Of a stretch of DNA of 64,000 bases, positions 1 through 9,078 are shown one piece after another. The position numbers and the translations under genes are program-made. The stretch is from positions 22,626 to 86,625 of the forward strand of contig QUFC01000014.1 in assembly GCA_003478355.1 (NCBI GenBank), given 5' to 3'. Source of the stretch: Lachnospiraceae bacterium AM48-27BH (lineage in GTDB: Bacteria; Bacillota; Clostridia; Lachnospirales; Lachnospiraceae). Under the pieces are notes generated by a model. It was given only the letters and a program-made list of their open reading frames with translations, did not search any database and was not told the origin of the DNA. The stretch's first letter is position 1. Every line of letters begins with the position of its first letter.

Positions 1-1428
1 ACCCAGACGGAGCGGCTGATGATGTCGAACCGCCCAAAGAACCCAAAGTATGCCAGGAATAAAAATATCCTGGTAATCGGCGGCTCCGGCAGCGGCAAGA
101 CCAGGTTCTTTGTAAAGCCCAACCTCATGCAGCTCCATTCCTCGTATGTTGTTACGGACCCGAAAGGAACCCTCATTCTGGAAACAGGCTCTCTCCTGGT
201 GCGGGCAGGCTACAAGGTCAAGGTGCTGAACACGATCAACTTTAAGAAGTCCATGCACTATAACCCATTCGCCTATCTGCGGAGTGAAAAGGATATTTTG
301 AAACTTACCAACACCATCATAGCCAACACCAAAGGCGACGGTGAAAAATCTTCCGAGGATTTCTGGGTCAAGGCGGAACGCCTCCTGTACTGCGCCCTGA
401 TCGGCTACATCTGGTATGAGGCCCCGGAGGAAGAAAAGAACTTCATCACCCTATTGGAGATGATAAACGCAAGCGAGGCCAGGGAGGACGACGAGGAATT
501 TCAAAGTCCTGTTGATCTGATGTTCTCCCGGCTGGAGGAAAAGGAGCCGGACCATTTCGCTGTCAAACAGTATAAGAAATACAAGCTGGCTGCAGGCAAA
601 ACGGCAAAGTCCATCCTGATTAGCTGCGGAGCCCGGCTTGCCCCATTCGATATTAAGGAACTGCGGGATTTGATGGAGTATGATGATTTGGAACTTGATA
701 CCCTGGGCGACCGAAAAACTGCTCTGTTCCTCATTATGAGCGACACGGACACCACCTTTAATTTCGTGATCGCCATGCTCCAGAGCCAGCTTTTCAATCT
801 GCTCTGCGACAAGGCAGATGATGAATACGGCGGCAGGCTGCCGGTTCATGTACGGTGTATCCTGGATGAGTTCGCCAACATTGGACAGATACCAAACTTT
901 GATAAACTGATCGCCACCATCCGAAGCCGGGAAATCTCGGCTTCTATTATTTTACAGTCACAGTCACAGCTAAAGACCATCTACAAGGACGCCGCAGATA
1001 CCATTGTCGGCAACTGCGACACTACCTTGTTTTTGGGAGGCAAGGAGAAATCCACGCTCAAAGAGCTCTCGGAAATCCTGGGGAAAGAGACCATTGACAG
1101 TTTCAACACCTCAGAGAACCGGGGGACGCAGGTTTCCCACGGCCTCAATTATCAGAAATTAGGAAAGGAGTTGATGAGCCAGGACGAGATCGCGGTCATG
1201 GACGGAGGCAAGTGTATCCTGCAGGTGCGGGGTACTCGGCCGTTTTTATCGGACAAGTTCGATATTACAGCCCATAAGAATTACAAATACCTTGCCGACG
1301 CCGACAAGAAAAATGAGTTTGATGTGGAACGGTACATGAAACGGCGCCCTGCGGTGGTAAAGCCGGAGGAACCTTTTGAAATGTACGAACTGGAAATAGA
1401 ACCTGACAGCGATAACGAAAAAAATTAG
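1..1428 (+). CDS. VirD4/TraG-type coupling ATPase (5' end missing)
   Basis: Type IV coupling protein: a membrane-anchored hexameric ATPase that hands the relaxase-DNA complex to the transfer channel. The frame is open from base 1, so the N-terminal membrane anchor and true start lie left of the window; about 475 residues remain. Walker A (GGSGSGKT) is near residue 25 and Walker B (CILDEFANIG) near residue 287, followed by the IATIRSREIS stretch typical of TraG/VirD4. The C-terminus is acidic. The stop is followed closely by a GGAGG site for the Maff2 gene, so it heads the transfer operon. The methionines at 19 and 22 are internal in my reading. Element 2 must carry its own copy beyond the right edge. 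Confidence 0.93.
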   Translation, partial: TQTERLMMSNRPKNPKYARNKNILVIGGSGSGKTRFFVKPNLMQLHSSYVVTDPKGTLILETGSLLVRAGYKVKVLNTINFKKSMHYNPFAYLRSEKDILKLTNTIIANTKGDGEKSSEDFWVKAERLLYCALIGYIWYEAPEEEKNFITLLEMINASEAREDDEEFQSPVDLMFSRLEEKEPDHFAVKQYKKYKLAAGKTAKSILISCGARLAPFDIKELRDLMEYDDLELDTLGDRKTALFLIMSDTDTTFNFVIAMLQSQLFNLLCDKADDEYGGRLPVHVRCILDEFANIGQIPNFDKLIATIRSREISASIILQSQSQLKTIYKDAADTIVGNCDTTLFLGGKEKSTLKELSEILGKETIDSFNTSENRGTQVSHGLNYQKLGKELMSQDEIAVMDGGKCILQVRGTRPFLSDKFDITAHKNYKYLADADKKNEFDVERYMKRRPAVVKPEEPFEMYELEIEPDSDNEKN

Positions 1429-1441
1429 GAGGATTGAATTT

Positions 1442-1656
1442 ATGGAATTTTTCAACAGCGCAGTAGACGTATTGCAGACCCTTGTTGTGGCTCTGGGAGC
1501 CGGTCTTGGTATCTGGGGAGGTATCAACCTCATGGAGGGATACGGAAATGATAACCCTGGGGCAAAAAGCCAGGGCATGAAACAGCTTATGGCGGGCGGC
1601 GGCGTTGCCTGATCGGCATGACCCTTGTACCACTGCTTTCCGGCCTGTTCGGATAA
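1442..1656 (+). pseudogene. maff2: Maff2-type small membrane protein, frameshifted
   Basis: Small hydrophobic protein found between the coupling protein and TrbL in Tn1549-family elements, probably a channel component. Translation from ATG 1442 gives MEFFNSAVDVLQTLVVALG and so on, then stops early at 1610-1612. Adding one C to the CC at 1608-1609 restores the family C-terminus (VALIGMTLVPLLSGLFG) and a stop at 1654-1656, giving a protein of about 71 residues. The remnant at 58375-58470 reads straight through this point in the correct frame, which supports a one-base deletion here. The ribosome site AGGAGG sits at a normal distance. Sequencing error is as likely as real loss. Confidence 0.8.
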
Positions 1657-1673
1657 TGACGGAGGGATAACCT

Positions 1674-2543
1674 ATGCAAAGCATACTCGACAAGCTGGCG
1701 GAGTGGCTCAAAGAGCTGCTCATCAGCGGGATACTCGGTAACCTGTCGGGGATGTTTGACACGGTAAATACCAAAGTGGGCGAGATCGCCGGGGAGGTTG
1801 GCATGACGCCGTCGGCATGGAACGGCGGCGTTTTCAACCTCATCCGGTCTCTGTCTGAAACAGTCATTATCCCCATAGCCGGTATCATTTTAACCTTTGT
1901 GATGTGCTACGAGCTCATTCAGCTTGTGATCGAGAAGAACAACCTGCATGATGTAGACACATGGATTTTCTTCAAGTGGATATTCAAAACCTTTGTGGCC
2001 GTGTTCTTAGTCACCAACACCTGGAATATCGTTATGGCGATCTTTGATGTGGCCCAGAACGTGGTAAGCCAGAGCGGCGGTATCATTAGCGGCTCTACCA
2101 GCATTGACCTCTCCACCGCCATCCCTGATATGGAGGCTCAGCTTGAGGCTATGGACTTAGGGCCTCTTTTAGGGCTGTGGTTCCAGAGCATGGTGGTGGG
2201 GCTCACCATGAATATCCTCTCCATCTGTATCTTCCTGGTGGTCTATGGCCGTATGATCGAGATTTATCTTGTAACCTCCGTGGGGCCTATCCCCTTTGCT
2301 ACCATGAGCAACCGGGAATGGTCCAGCGTGGGGCAGAACTACTTAAAGTCTCTGATTGCTTTAGGTTTCCAGGCGTTTCTCATTATGATATGCGTTGGCA
2401 TTTATGCGGTCCTCATCCAGGAGATTTCCACCGCCGACAACATATCCGCTGCCATCTGGGGCTGCATGGGATACACGGTCCTCTTATGCTTTACCCTCTT
2501 TAAGACCGGCAGCATGGCAAAGGGCATTTTCAGCGCCCATTAA
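1674..2543 (+). CDS. TrbL/VirB6-like polytopic membrane protein
   Basis: Inner-membrane channel component of the type IV secretion system. The 289-residue product has an amphipathic N-terminus and then several long hydrophobic segments (roughly residues 60-80, 97-120, 165-195, 205-225, 235-260 and 265-285). It is closely similar along its length to the product of 57483-58349 in element 2; both share blocks such as GNLSGMF, MDLGPLLGL and GYTVLLCFTLFKTGS. It follows Maff2 with a GGAGG ribosome site and is followed at 17 bases by PrgI. The conserved place in two elements in this window makes the call firm, although the exact family name is from memory. Confidence 0.85.
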   Translation: MQSILDKLAEWLKELLISGILGNLSGMFDTVNTKVGEIAGEVGMTPSAWNGGVFNLIRSLSETVIIPIAGIILTFVMCYELIQLVIEKNNLHDVDTWIFFKWIFKTFVAVFLVTNTWNIVMAIFDVAQNVVSQSGGIISGSTSIDLSTAIPDMEAQLEAMDLGPLLGLWFQSMVVGLTMNILSICIFLVVYGRMIEIYLVTSVGPIPFATMSNREWSSVGQNYLKSLIALGFQAFLIMICVGIYAVLIQEISTADNISAAIWGCMGYTVLLCFTLFKTGSMAKGIFSAH

Positions 2544-2559
2544 AGGAGGTGTATGCTGA

Positions 2560-2979
2560 TTGGCTTATGTGACCGTACCGAAAGACCTTTCCAAAATCAA
2601 AACAAAGGTATTTTTCGGCCTGACAAAAAGGCAGCTTATCTGCTTTACCCCGGCGGTGCTTTTAGGAGTGCCGCTTTTCTTTTTACTCAAAGAGTCTGCC
2701 GGGAACTCCACGGCGACCCTTTGCATGATGATGGTTATGCTGCCGTTCTTTCTGCTTGCCATGTATGAGAAAAACGGACAGCCTTTAGAGGTGATCTTAA
2801 AGCAGATGATCGAAACAAAATTCATCCGCCCAAAGAACCGCCCCTATCAGACCAACAACTTCTACGAGGCCCTGGCAAGGCAGCGTGATCTGGAAATGGA
2901 GGTGAAACGGATTGTCCAGAACAGAAAAAACGGCGGGAAAGGTAAAACTCACCGCCAGAGAGAAAAAGGCCGTGGATAA
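2560..2979 (+). CDS. PrgI-family membrane protein
   Basis: Small protein with two membrane segments that sits just upstream of the VirB4 ATPase in Gram-positive conjugation systems. The 139-residue product has the typical start AYVTVPKDLSKIKTKVFFGL and hydrophobic stretches at about residues 27-48 and 53-70. I choose the TTG at 2560 because AAAGGAGG lies about 10 bases upstream and the paralogue at 57465 also starts with TTG at the same place. The 3' end overlaps the VirB4 start by 68 bases, an arrangement repeated in element 2, which suggests translational coupling. Confidence 0.87.
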   Translation: MAYVTVPKDLSKIKTKVFFGLTKRQLICFTPAVLLGVPLFFLLKESAGNSTATLCMMMVMLPFFLLAMYEKNGQPLEVILKQMIETKFIRPKNRPYQTNNFYEALARQRDLEMEVKRIVQNRKNGGKGKTHRQREKGRG

Positions 2980-5311
2980 GGCCATCCGGCAGGCTAAGGG
3001 GGACGGAAAGCCCCATACTGCCCAGGACAGTATCCCTTTTGAGGTGATATACCCGGACGGTATCTGCAAGCTGCCGGGCAAATCCTATTCCAAAAGCCTT
3101 GCTTTTGACGATATAAATTACCAGCTCGCCCAGGCGGATGATAAGACAGCCACCTTTGAAAACCTGTGCGATCTGTATAACTACTTTGACGCTTCCGTGG
3201 GAGTGCAGCTCTCCCTTATCAGCCAGTATGTAGGCCGGGAGGAATTTGAACGCTCCATCGAGATCAGCGACCAGGGGGACAGCTTTGACAGTATCCGAAA
3301 GGAATATGCCCTCATGTTAAAGAACCAGCTCTCCCGTGGGAACAACGGTCTGGTGAAACGCAAATATCTGACACTCACCATCGAGGCGGAGGACTTAAAG
3401 GTAGCCAGGGCAAGGCTCTCCCGGATTGAGACGGATGTACTCAATCTCTTTAAGGTGATCGGTGCAGCCGCAAAACCTTTGAACGGCAAAGAACGCCTGC
3501 AGGTCCTCCACGGCCTCATGCACCCGGACGGGGAGCCGTTCTCTTTTGAATGGGACTGGCTTCCTAAGACCGGTCTCTCTGTCAAGGATTATATCGCCCC
3601 GTCCTCATTCCAGTTTGGAAACACAAGGATGTTCCGCATGGGGAAGAAACTGGGTGCGGTCTCTTTCCTGCAAATCCTGGCACCGGAACTCAATGACCGT
3701 ATGCTGGCAGATTTCATGGAGGCACAGGACGGCCTCATGGTGACGCTGCATATTCGCAGTATCGACCACAACGAGGCCATCAAGACCATCAAGAGGAAGA
3801 TCACCGATCTGGACGCCATGAAGATCGCAGAACAGAAAAAAGCGGTCCGGGCAGGTTATGACATGGATATAATCCCCTCCGACCTTGCCACTTATGGAGG
3901 TGAGGCAAAAAATCTCCTCCGTGATTTGCAGAGCAGAAATGAAAGGATGTTCCTGCTCACATTCCTGGTGGTGAACCTTGCGGATACCAGACAGAAACTT
4001 GAAAACAATGTGTTCCAGTCGGCAGGCGTGGCTCAGAAATATAACTGTGCCCTGACCCGCCTTGATTTCTGCCAGGAGCAGGGGCTTATGTCCTCTCTCC
4101 CTTTGGGACTGAACCAGGTAAATATCAAGCGGAGCCTCACCACTTCCAGCACCGCCATCTTCGTACCGTTCACCACCCAGGAACTTTTCCAGGGCGGCGA
4201 GGCGTTGTACTATGGGCTCAACGCTCTTTCCGGCAACATGATTATGGCGGACCGAAAGCAGCTTAAAAATCCCAACGGCCTTATCTTAGGTACACCGGGC
4301 AGCGGCAAGTCCTTCTCCGCTAAGAGGGAGATTACCAATGTATTCCTGGTGGCAAGTAAGAAAGATACTATCATCATCTGTGACCCGGAGGCAGAATACG
4401 CTCCCCTGGTGAACCGCCTGGGCGGGCAGGTGGTGAAGATTTCCCCTACCAGCAAAGACTATGTGAACCCTATGGATTTGAACCTGAACTACTCCGAGGA
4501 TGAAAGCCCCCTGGCCTTAAAGAGTGACTTCATCCTTTCCCTCTGCGAACTGATCGTGGGAGGCAAGGATGGATTGCAGCCCATTGAAAAGACCATCATT
4601 GACCGGGCTGTTACCACCGTGTACCGTGGGTATCTGGCTGACCCCAGACCGGAAAATATGCCTGTCCTCGGCAATCTCTATGAGGAAATCCAGAGACAGC
4701 CGGAGCTGGAGGCTGCCCGTATCGCCGCCGCCCTGGAGCTCTATGTGACAGGCAGCCTTAACATTTTCAACCACCGCACCAATGTGGATATTCAGAACCG
4801 CCTTGTGTGCTTTGACATTAAGGAACTGGGGAAACAGCTTAAAAAGCTGGGTATGCTCATCATCCAGGACCAGGTCTGGGGCAGAGTCACCGAAAACCGG
4901 GAACTGCACGCCAACACCTGGTTCTACTGCGACGAGTTCCATCTGCTCTTAAAGGAGGAACAGACCGCCGCCTACTCCGTGGAGATCTGGAAACGCTTTC
5001 GTAAATGGGGCGGTATCCCCACGGGTATCACCCAGAACATTAAGGATTTGCTAGCAAGCCGTGAGATCGAGAACATTTTTGAGAACTCGGACTTTGTGTA
5101 TATGTTAAACCAGGCAGCCGGCGACCGGGAAATCCTTGCAAAGAAACTGGGTATCTCCCCGCAGCAGCTCTCCTATGTGACCCATTCGGGACCCGGCGAG
5201 GGGCTGATCTTCTATGGAAACGTGATCTTACCTTTCGTGGACCGGTTCCCGCAGGATACGGAGCTGTACCGCATTATGACGACAAAGCCGGAGGAAGTAA
5301 TTGACCCATAA
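2912..5311 (+). CDS. VirB4/TraE-type conjugation ATPase
   Basis: Energises substrate transfer and channel assembly in the type IV secretion system. The product is 799 residues, with Walker A (GTPGSGKSFSAK) near residue 460 and Walker B (WFYCDEFHLLL) near residue 671, then a GGIPTGITQN block found in VirB4 proteins. The start is a TTG at 2912, nine bases after GGAGG and inside prgI. The homologue at 54684-57110 keeps the same motifs and the same TTG-in-prgI start. No frameshift was seen over 2.4 kb. It is the last gene before an AT-rich insert. Confidence 0.93.
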   Translation: MSRTEKTAGKVKLTAREKKAVDKAIRQAKGDGKPHTAQDSIPFEVIYPDGICKLPGKSYSKSLAFDDINYQLAQADDKTATFENLCDLYNYFDASVGVQLSLISQYVGREEFERSIEISDQGDSFDSIRKEYALMLKNQLSRGNNGLVKRKYLTLTIEAEDLKVARARLSRIETDVLNLFKVIGAAAKPLNGKERLQVLHGLMHPDGEPFSFEWDWLPKTGLSVKDYIAPSSFQFGNTRMFRMGKKLGAVSFLQILAPELNDRMLADFMEAQDGLMVTLHIRSIDHNEAIKTIKRKITDLDAMKIAEQKKAVRAGYDMDIIPSDLATYGGEAKNLLRDLQSRNERMFLLTFLVVNLADTRQKLENNVFQSAGVAQKYNCALTRLDFCQEQGLMSSLPLGLNQVNIKRSLTTSSTAIFVPFTTQELFQGGEALYYGLNALSGNMIMADRKQLKNPNGLILGTPGSGKSFSAKREITNVFLVASKKDTIIICDPEAEYAPLVNRLGGQVVKISPTSKDYVNPMDLNLNYSEDESPLALKSDFILSLCELIVGGKDGLQPIEKTIIDRAVTTVYRGYLADPRPENMPVLGNLYEEIQRQPELEAARIAAALELYVTGSLNIFNHRTNVDIQNRLVCFDIKELGKQLKKLGMLIIQDQVWGRVTENRELHANTWFYCDEFHLLLKEEQTAAYSVEIWKRFRKWGGIPTGITQNIKDLLASREIENIFENSDFVYMLNQAAGDREILAKKLGISPQQLSYVTHSGPGEGLIFYGNVILPFVDRFPQDTELYRIMTTKPEEVIDP

Positions 5312-5371
5312 CTCATGCTATGATTTATAAATGAAAGGTGGTATAATATTTTATAAATTGGAGGTGGCAGA

Positions 5372-5812
5372 ATGACTGTTGAAAATTGGATTGAATTATT
5401 AGTCCCTATAATAGGAATAGTGGTTGCGGCGGTATCCGCAGGATTGACATACTATTTTGCTAAGAAACAACAAATTGCAGCAGACGAAAGCCGCCTCAAA
5501 GAGAAATACTATTTGAATTACATTGAAGCTGTCAGCAATATTGTAGTTTCCGATAACTCGGAAAGTGCACGAGATCAGTTGGCAGACGCCCAAAACCAAC
5601 TTCTTTTGATTGGAAGTGCCGAAGTAGTAAGTGATCTGATGATTTTTCATGACTATGTTAAGCCATCAAATTCTAAAAATTTTGTATCCGAAAAGCATGA
5701 TAAGCTTTTGACAAATTTGTTAAAGAGCATGAGAAAAGATTTGTATAAGAGCAAAAAAGTCAATGAAGATTATCCCTTAATCCATTTAACAGGGAAATCA
5801 CCTAAAAGATAA
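5372..5812 (+). CDS. Membrane-anchored protein of unknown function (AT-rich cargo)
   Basis: Not recognised. The 146-residue product begins with one clear membrane span (about residues 9-29, LLVPIIGIVVAAVSAGLTYYF), then a charged, probably helical cytoplasmic part. It has a good GGAGG site, an upstream TATAAT at 5342-5347, and its own terminator at 5826-5856, so it looks like an independent transcription unit dropped between virB4 and the methyltransferase. Its codons are AT-rich, unlike the flanking transfer genes. Element 2 has no gene at this point. It may act in phage or plasmid exclusion, but nothing in the sequence proves that. Confidence 0.7.
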   Translation: MTVENWIELLVPIIGIVVAAVSAGLTYYFAKKQQIAADESRLKEKYYLNYIEAVSNIVVSDNSESARDQLADAQNQLLLIGSAEVVSDLMIFHDYVKPSNSKNFVSEKHDKLLTNLLKSMRKDLYKSKKVNEDYPLIHLTGKSPKR

Positions 5813-5825
5813 TAATCTTTTGAGT

Positions 5826-5856
5826 AAGCGTTGCTGAAAATTCAGTAGCGCTTTTC
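5826..5856 (+). terminator. Rho-independent terminator after the AT-rich cargo gene
   Basis: Arms AAGCGTTGCTGAA (5826-5838) and TTCAGTAGCGCTT (5841-5853) pair with one G-T wobble around a two-base gap and are followed by TTTTCTT. It lies 14 bases past the stop of the 5372-5812 gene. Confidence 0.75.
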
Positions 5857-5883
5857 TTATGCCCAAAATTAGGAGGTGAAACT

Positions 5884-6915
5884 ATATCTACAAACAAATT
5901 AACCCATTTAAGCCTGTTCTCCGGTATCGGCGGCCTGGACCTAGCGGCGGAGGCTGCCGGCTTTGAAACCGTCTGCCAGTGTGAATGGGCGGATTATCCC
6001 TACGCCGTTTTAGAAAAGCACTGGCCGGACGTTCCAAAATTCAGGGATATAACGACTTTGACAAAGGAGGCATTTTTTGAAAAAACAGGACTTGAAACCG
6101 TCACGGTCATCTCCGGGGGCTTTCCCTGCCAGCCTTTCTCCACCGCAGGAAAACAGAAAGGCTTTGAGGATGAACGCTACTTATGGCCGGAGATGTGCCG
6201 GGTTATTACAGAACTTAAGCCCCGTTTCGTGCTTGGGGAAAATGTTGCTGGCTTCATCAATATGGGGCTCGACAAAACGATCTTTGACCTGGCAAAAGCG
6301 GGATACGCTGTTCTCCCATTCGTATTTCCGGCTTGCGGTGTCGGCGCATGGCATGAGCGCCAGCGAACTTTTATCATCGCGGCTGATGTTTCCTACGCCC
6401 CTTGCCTCCGACAAGGGAACCGTAAAGGACGCCCAAAGCCTGGATGTGTACCTGTCGGACAATGGGATTTTCCGCAAGAAGAACAAAAGCGGGGCAATCT
6501 GGAGCCTGCCCCTGTCGGCTGCGGTGTTCTACCTGACGCCGGTAGCCTCGGACGGGTTCCGCTCTACCCTGAAACCATCTGCCTACGACCCGAAAAAGAA
6601 GAACGGGAACCTGGCAGCCCAGGTGATCTTCCAGGAAAATCCCCTCTCGGACAAGGCGGCCTTAAACCCGGACTGGGTGGAATGGCTTATGGGCTTCCCG
6701 AAAGGATGGACGGAGCTGTCCTCTGGGACAGGGAGCCGGAGGGAGTGCCCCGCATAACGGAGCAGACCAAAGACCGGGCACTCCGCTTAAAGACCCTGGG
6801 GAATGCGGTCTGCCCTCCCCAGGCGTATCCGATCTTTCACTTTATGGCGGAGATACTGACCGGCAGGTGTAAAGAACATTGTATCTGGGAGGTGATGGAA
6901 CATGAAACAGTATAA
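5884..6915 (+). CDS. C5-cytosine DNA methyltransferase, frame uncertain in the middle
   Basis: Methylates cytosine in DNA; in mobile elements such enzymes usually protect against host restriction. Motif I (LFSGIGGLD), the catalytic motif IV (GGFPCQPFSTAG), motif VI (GENV) and motif VIII (RQRTFII) lie in one frame, and motif X (RLKTLGNAVCPPQAYPIF) is in the same frame near the end. That frame is open throughout (343 residues). Between about 6390 and 6740 the +1 frame is also open, with much higher third-position GC and a plausible target-recognition sequence ending NPDWVEWLMGFPKGW. The first plausible codon after AGGAGG (5871-5876) is ATA at 5884 where ATG would be expected; the next usable start in frame is TTG 6058, which would lose motif I. 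Confidence 0.8.
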   Translation: MSTNKLTHLSLFSGIGGLDLAAEAAGFETVCQCEWADYPYAVLEKHWPDVPKFRDITTLTKEAFFEKTGLETVTVISGGFPCQPFSTAGKQKGFEDERYLWPEMCRVITELKPRFVLGENVAGFINMGLDKTIFDLAKAGYAVLPFVFPACGVGAWHERQRTFIIAADVSYAPCLRQGNRKGRPKPGCVPVGQWDFPQEEQKRGNLEPAPVGCGVLPDAGSLGRVPLYPETICLRPEKEEREPGSPGDLPGKSPLGQGGLKPGLGGMAYGLPERMDGAVLWDREPEGVPRITEQTKDRALRLKTLGNAVCPPQAYPIFHFMAEILTGRCKEHCIWEVMEHETV

Positions 6916-8798
6916 GCCCCGTGACAAGGTGACCCAGAAGATCACCCGTGAGGGTGCAGTCGAAGAAAACCAGACCACGGGCAAAAGCGAAAATATCAGC
7001 GGCAAAGAAAAGGAGGCGGATTTTTCCGGGAGGCTTCATTTTACCGAGGAAGATCGTGCCATGCCGGAACTGGACCGCTATATCCGCAAAGCGGAACAGG
7101 CGGCAGATAAAGCAGAGGCAGCCAGGGAGCGTATCCCAAAGAAGAAAAAGCTGACTCGTGAACGACTCTATGATGAGGCAAAAAGCAAAGGCAAAACGAA
7201 ACTCCGGTTTAAGGAAGTGGAAAAGCCCATGTCGGAAGTCGAAAAGACAAACCCTGTTTCCCGTCCGGCTTCCCTGGCAGGCCGCATGATAACCGGCAAA
7301 GCCCACGGCAAAATCCATGAAGTGGAAAAAGAAAATTCCGGTGTGGAGGCTGGGCATAGTATCGAGCGGACCGGTGAGCGTGCTCTTTCCAAAAGTTCCG
7401 GCATGGCAAAGACCGCTCTCCGCAACCACCGTCTGAAACCCTACCGGGAGGCTGCCAAAGCGGAACGGGCACTCCATAAAGCCAATGTGAATTTCCAGTA
7501 TCACAAGGCCCTGTCGGAGAACCCAAGCCTTTCCTCCAACCCGCTCTCCCGGTTCCTGCAGAAACAGAAGATCAAACATAATTACACTAAGGATGTGAAA
7601 AACGCTGGCAAAGCAGCCGGAAAACCGGGCAGGCGGCAGACGCCGCTACAAAGAAAACCGCCCAGGCCGGAGAAAAAGGAGCCCGTTTTATTGCAAGGCA
7701 TTGGAAAGGGGCGCTCCTGGTTCTGGCGATCGGGCTTCTTATCCTGGTCCTGGCCGGCGGCATTTCCTCCTGCACCAATATGGTGATCGGCGGCCTGGGT
7801 GCTGTCACCGCCACCTCTTACCCATCAGAAGAACAGGATATGAAAGAGGTGGAGGCGGCTTACACCGCTATGGAACAGGATTTACAGTATGAGCTTGATA
7901 ACTATGAAAGCCTGAACCCAGGATATGACGAGTACCGTTTTGATCTGGACGGTATCCACCATGACCCTCACGAACTGGCGGCTTATCTTTCCGCTTACTT
8001 TGGCGGGGCCTACACCCCGGCGTCTGCACAAGGGCAACTCCAAACAGTTTTTGAACTGCAGTATGAGCTTACCGAAACGGAAACGGAGGAAATCCGCTAC
8101 CGCACCGAAACAAGGATGGACACCTGGACGGATGAGGATGGAAATACCCATACCGATACTTACGAGGTGGAAGTCCCCTATACCTACTACATTATGACCG
8201 TGACCTTAAAAAACCACGGCCTTTTTCATGTAGCAGAGGAAACCCTCACCGCAGAGCAGCTTGAACTCTACCAGGCTTACCGGGACACCAGCGGAAATAT
8301 GCCCCTGCTTTTTGGCGGCGGTTCTTTCGACACCAGCCCCTCCACCGATCTAAGCGGCGTGGAGTTTGTAAACGGCACCCGTCCGGGCAATCAGGAAATC
8401 ATTGATCTGGCAAAAGCCAGGTGGGAAATGTAGGCGGACAGCCTTACTGGTCCTGGTATGGATTTGACAGCCGTGTGGAATGGTGTGCCTGTTTTGTTTC
8501 CTGGTGTATCAACCAGGCAGGATACAGCGAGCCGAGGTTCGCTGCCTGTGCCTCCCAGGGCGTTCCCTGGTTCAAGGAACACGGGCAATGGGCGGCTGGA
8601 AACTACACGGATGTAGCCCCCGGTGATGTGATCTTCTTCGACTGGGATGGCGGCGGTTCCGACCATGTAGGTCTTGTGATCGGAACAGACGGGACCAATG
8701 TTTATACCGTGGAGGGCAACAGCGGCGACGCCTGCAAGATCAAGAGTTACCCTCTTAACAGCCAGTATATCCACGGCTACGGTCTGATGAACTGGTAA
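6902..8798 (+). pseudogene. CHAP-domain cell-wall hydrolase of the transfer system, two frameshifts
   Basis: Cuts peptidoglycan so that the transfer channel can cross the wall (VirB1/CwlT role). The charged N-terminal region is followed by a membrane span near residues 270-290 (encoded about 7711-7775), a stalk (GYDEYRFDLDGIHHDPHEL), then a C-terminal CHAP domain with CACFVSWC and SDHVGLVIG supplying the Cys and His. The frame breaks twice: one A missing in the run at 7621-7624 and one C missing at 8417-8418. Repair of both gives one protein of about 632 residues. The paralogue at 52944-54680 is intact and shares the N-terminus and stalk but has a different catalytic domain. Confidence 0.82.
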
Positions 8799-8823
8799 CA
8801 AATTTCAGAAAGGATGATATTTT

Positions 8824-9078
8824 ATGGCGACGATTGAGAAATACAGAAGTGAGATTGAAAAGGCGAAAGCCAAGATCGGCGAACTGCAGAAAAAGGTTCG
8901 TGACCTGGAGCAGAAGATCGCCGAGGAAGAAAACCTGGAGATTGTCCGCATGGTTAAGGCAGTCAAGATGGACCGTGGAGAGCTGTCTGCTTTCCTGAAA
9001 GCCTATGCAAGCGGTGAGATCACCCTGCCGGAGGGGGATTACTCCGGGGATACGGAGGAAACCGAAGATGAAGAATAA
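8824..9078 (+). CDS. DUF4315 coiled-coil protein
   Basis: An 84-residue, highly charged, probably coiled-coil protein (heptad-like KAKAKIGELQKKVRDLEQK) with an acidic tail. It matches the DUF4315 proteins that always sit between the wall hydrolase and DUF4366 in Tn1549-like elements; the counterpart is at 52672-52929. Function is unknown; co-location suggests a small partner of the transfer apparatus. It overlaps the next start by 11 bases. AGAAAGGATGATATTTT supplies the ribosome site. Confidence 0.8.
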   Translation: MATIEKYRSEIEKAKAKIGELQKKVRDLEQKIAEEENLEIVRMVKAVKMDRGELSAFLKAYASGEITLPEGDYSGDTEETEDEE

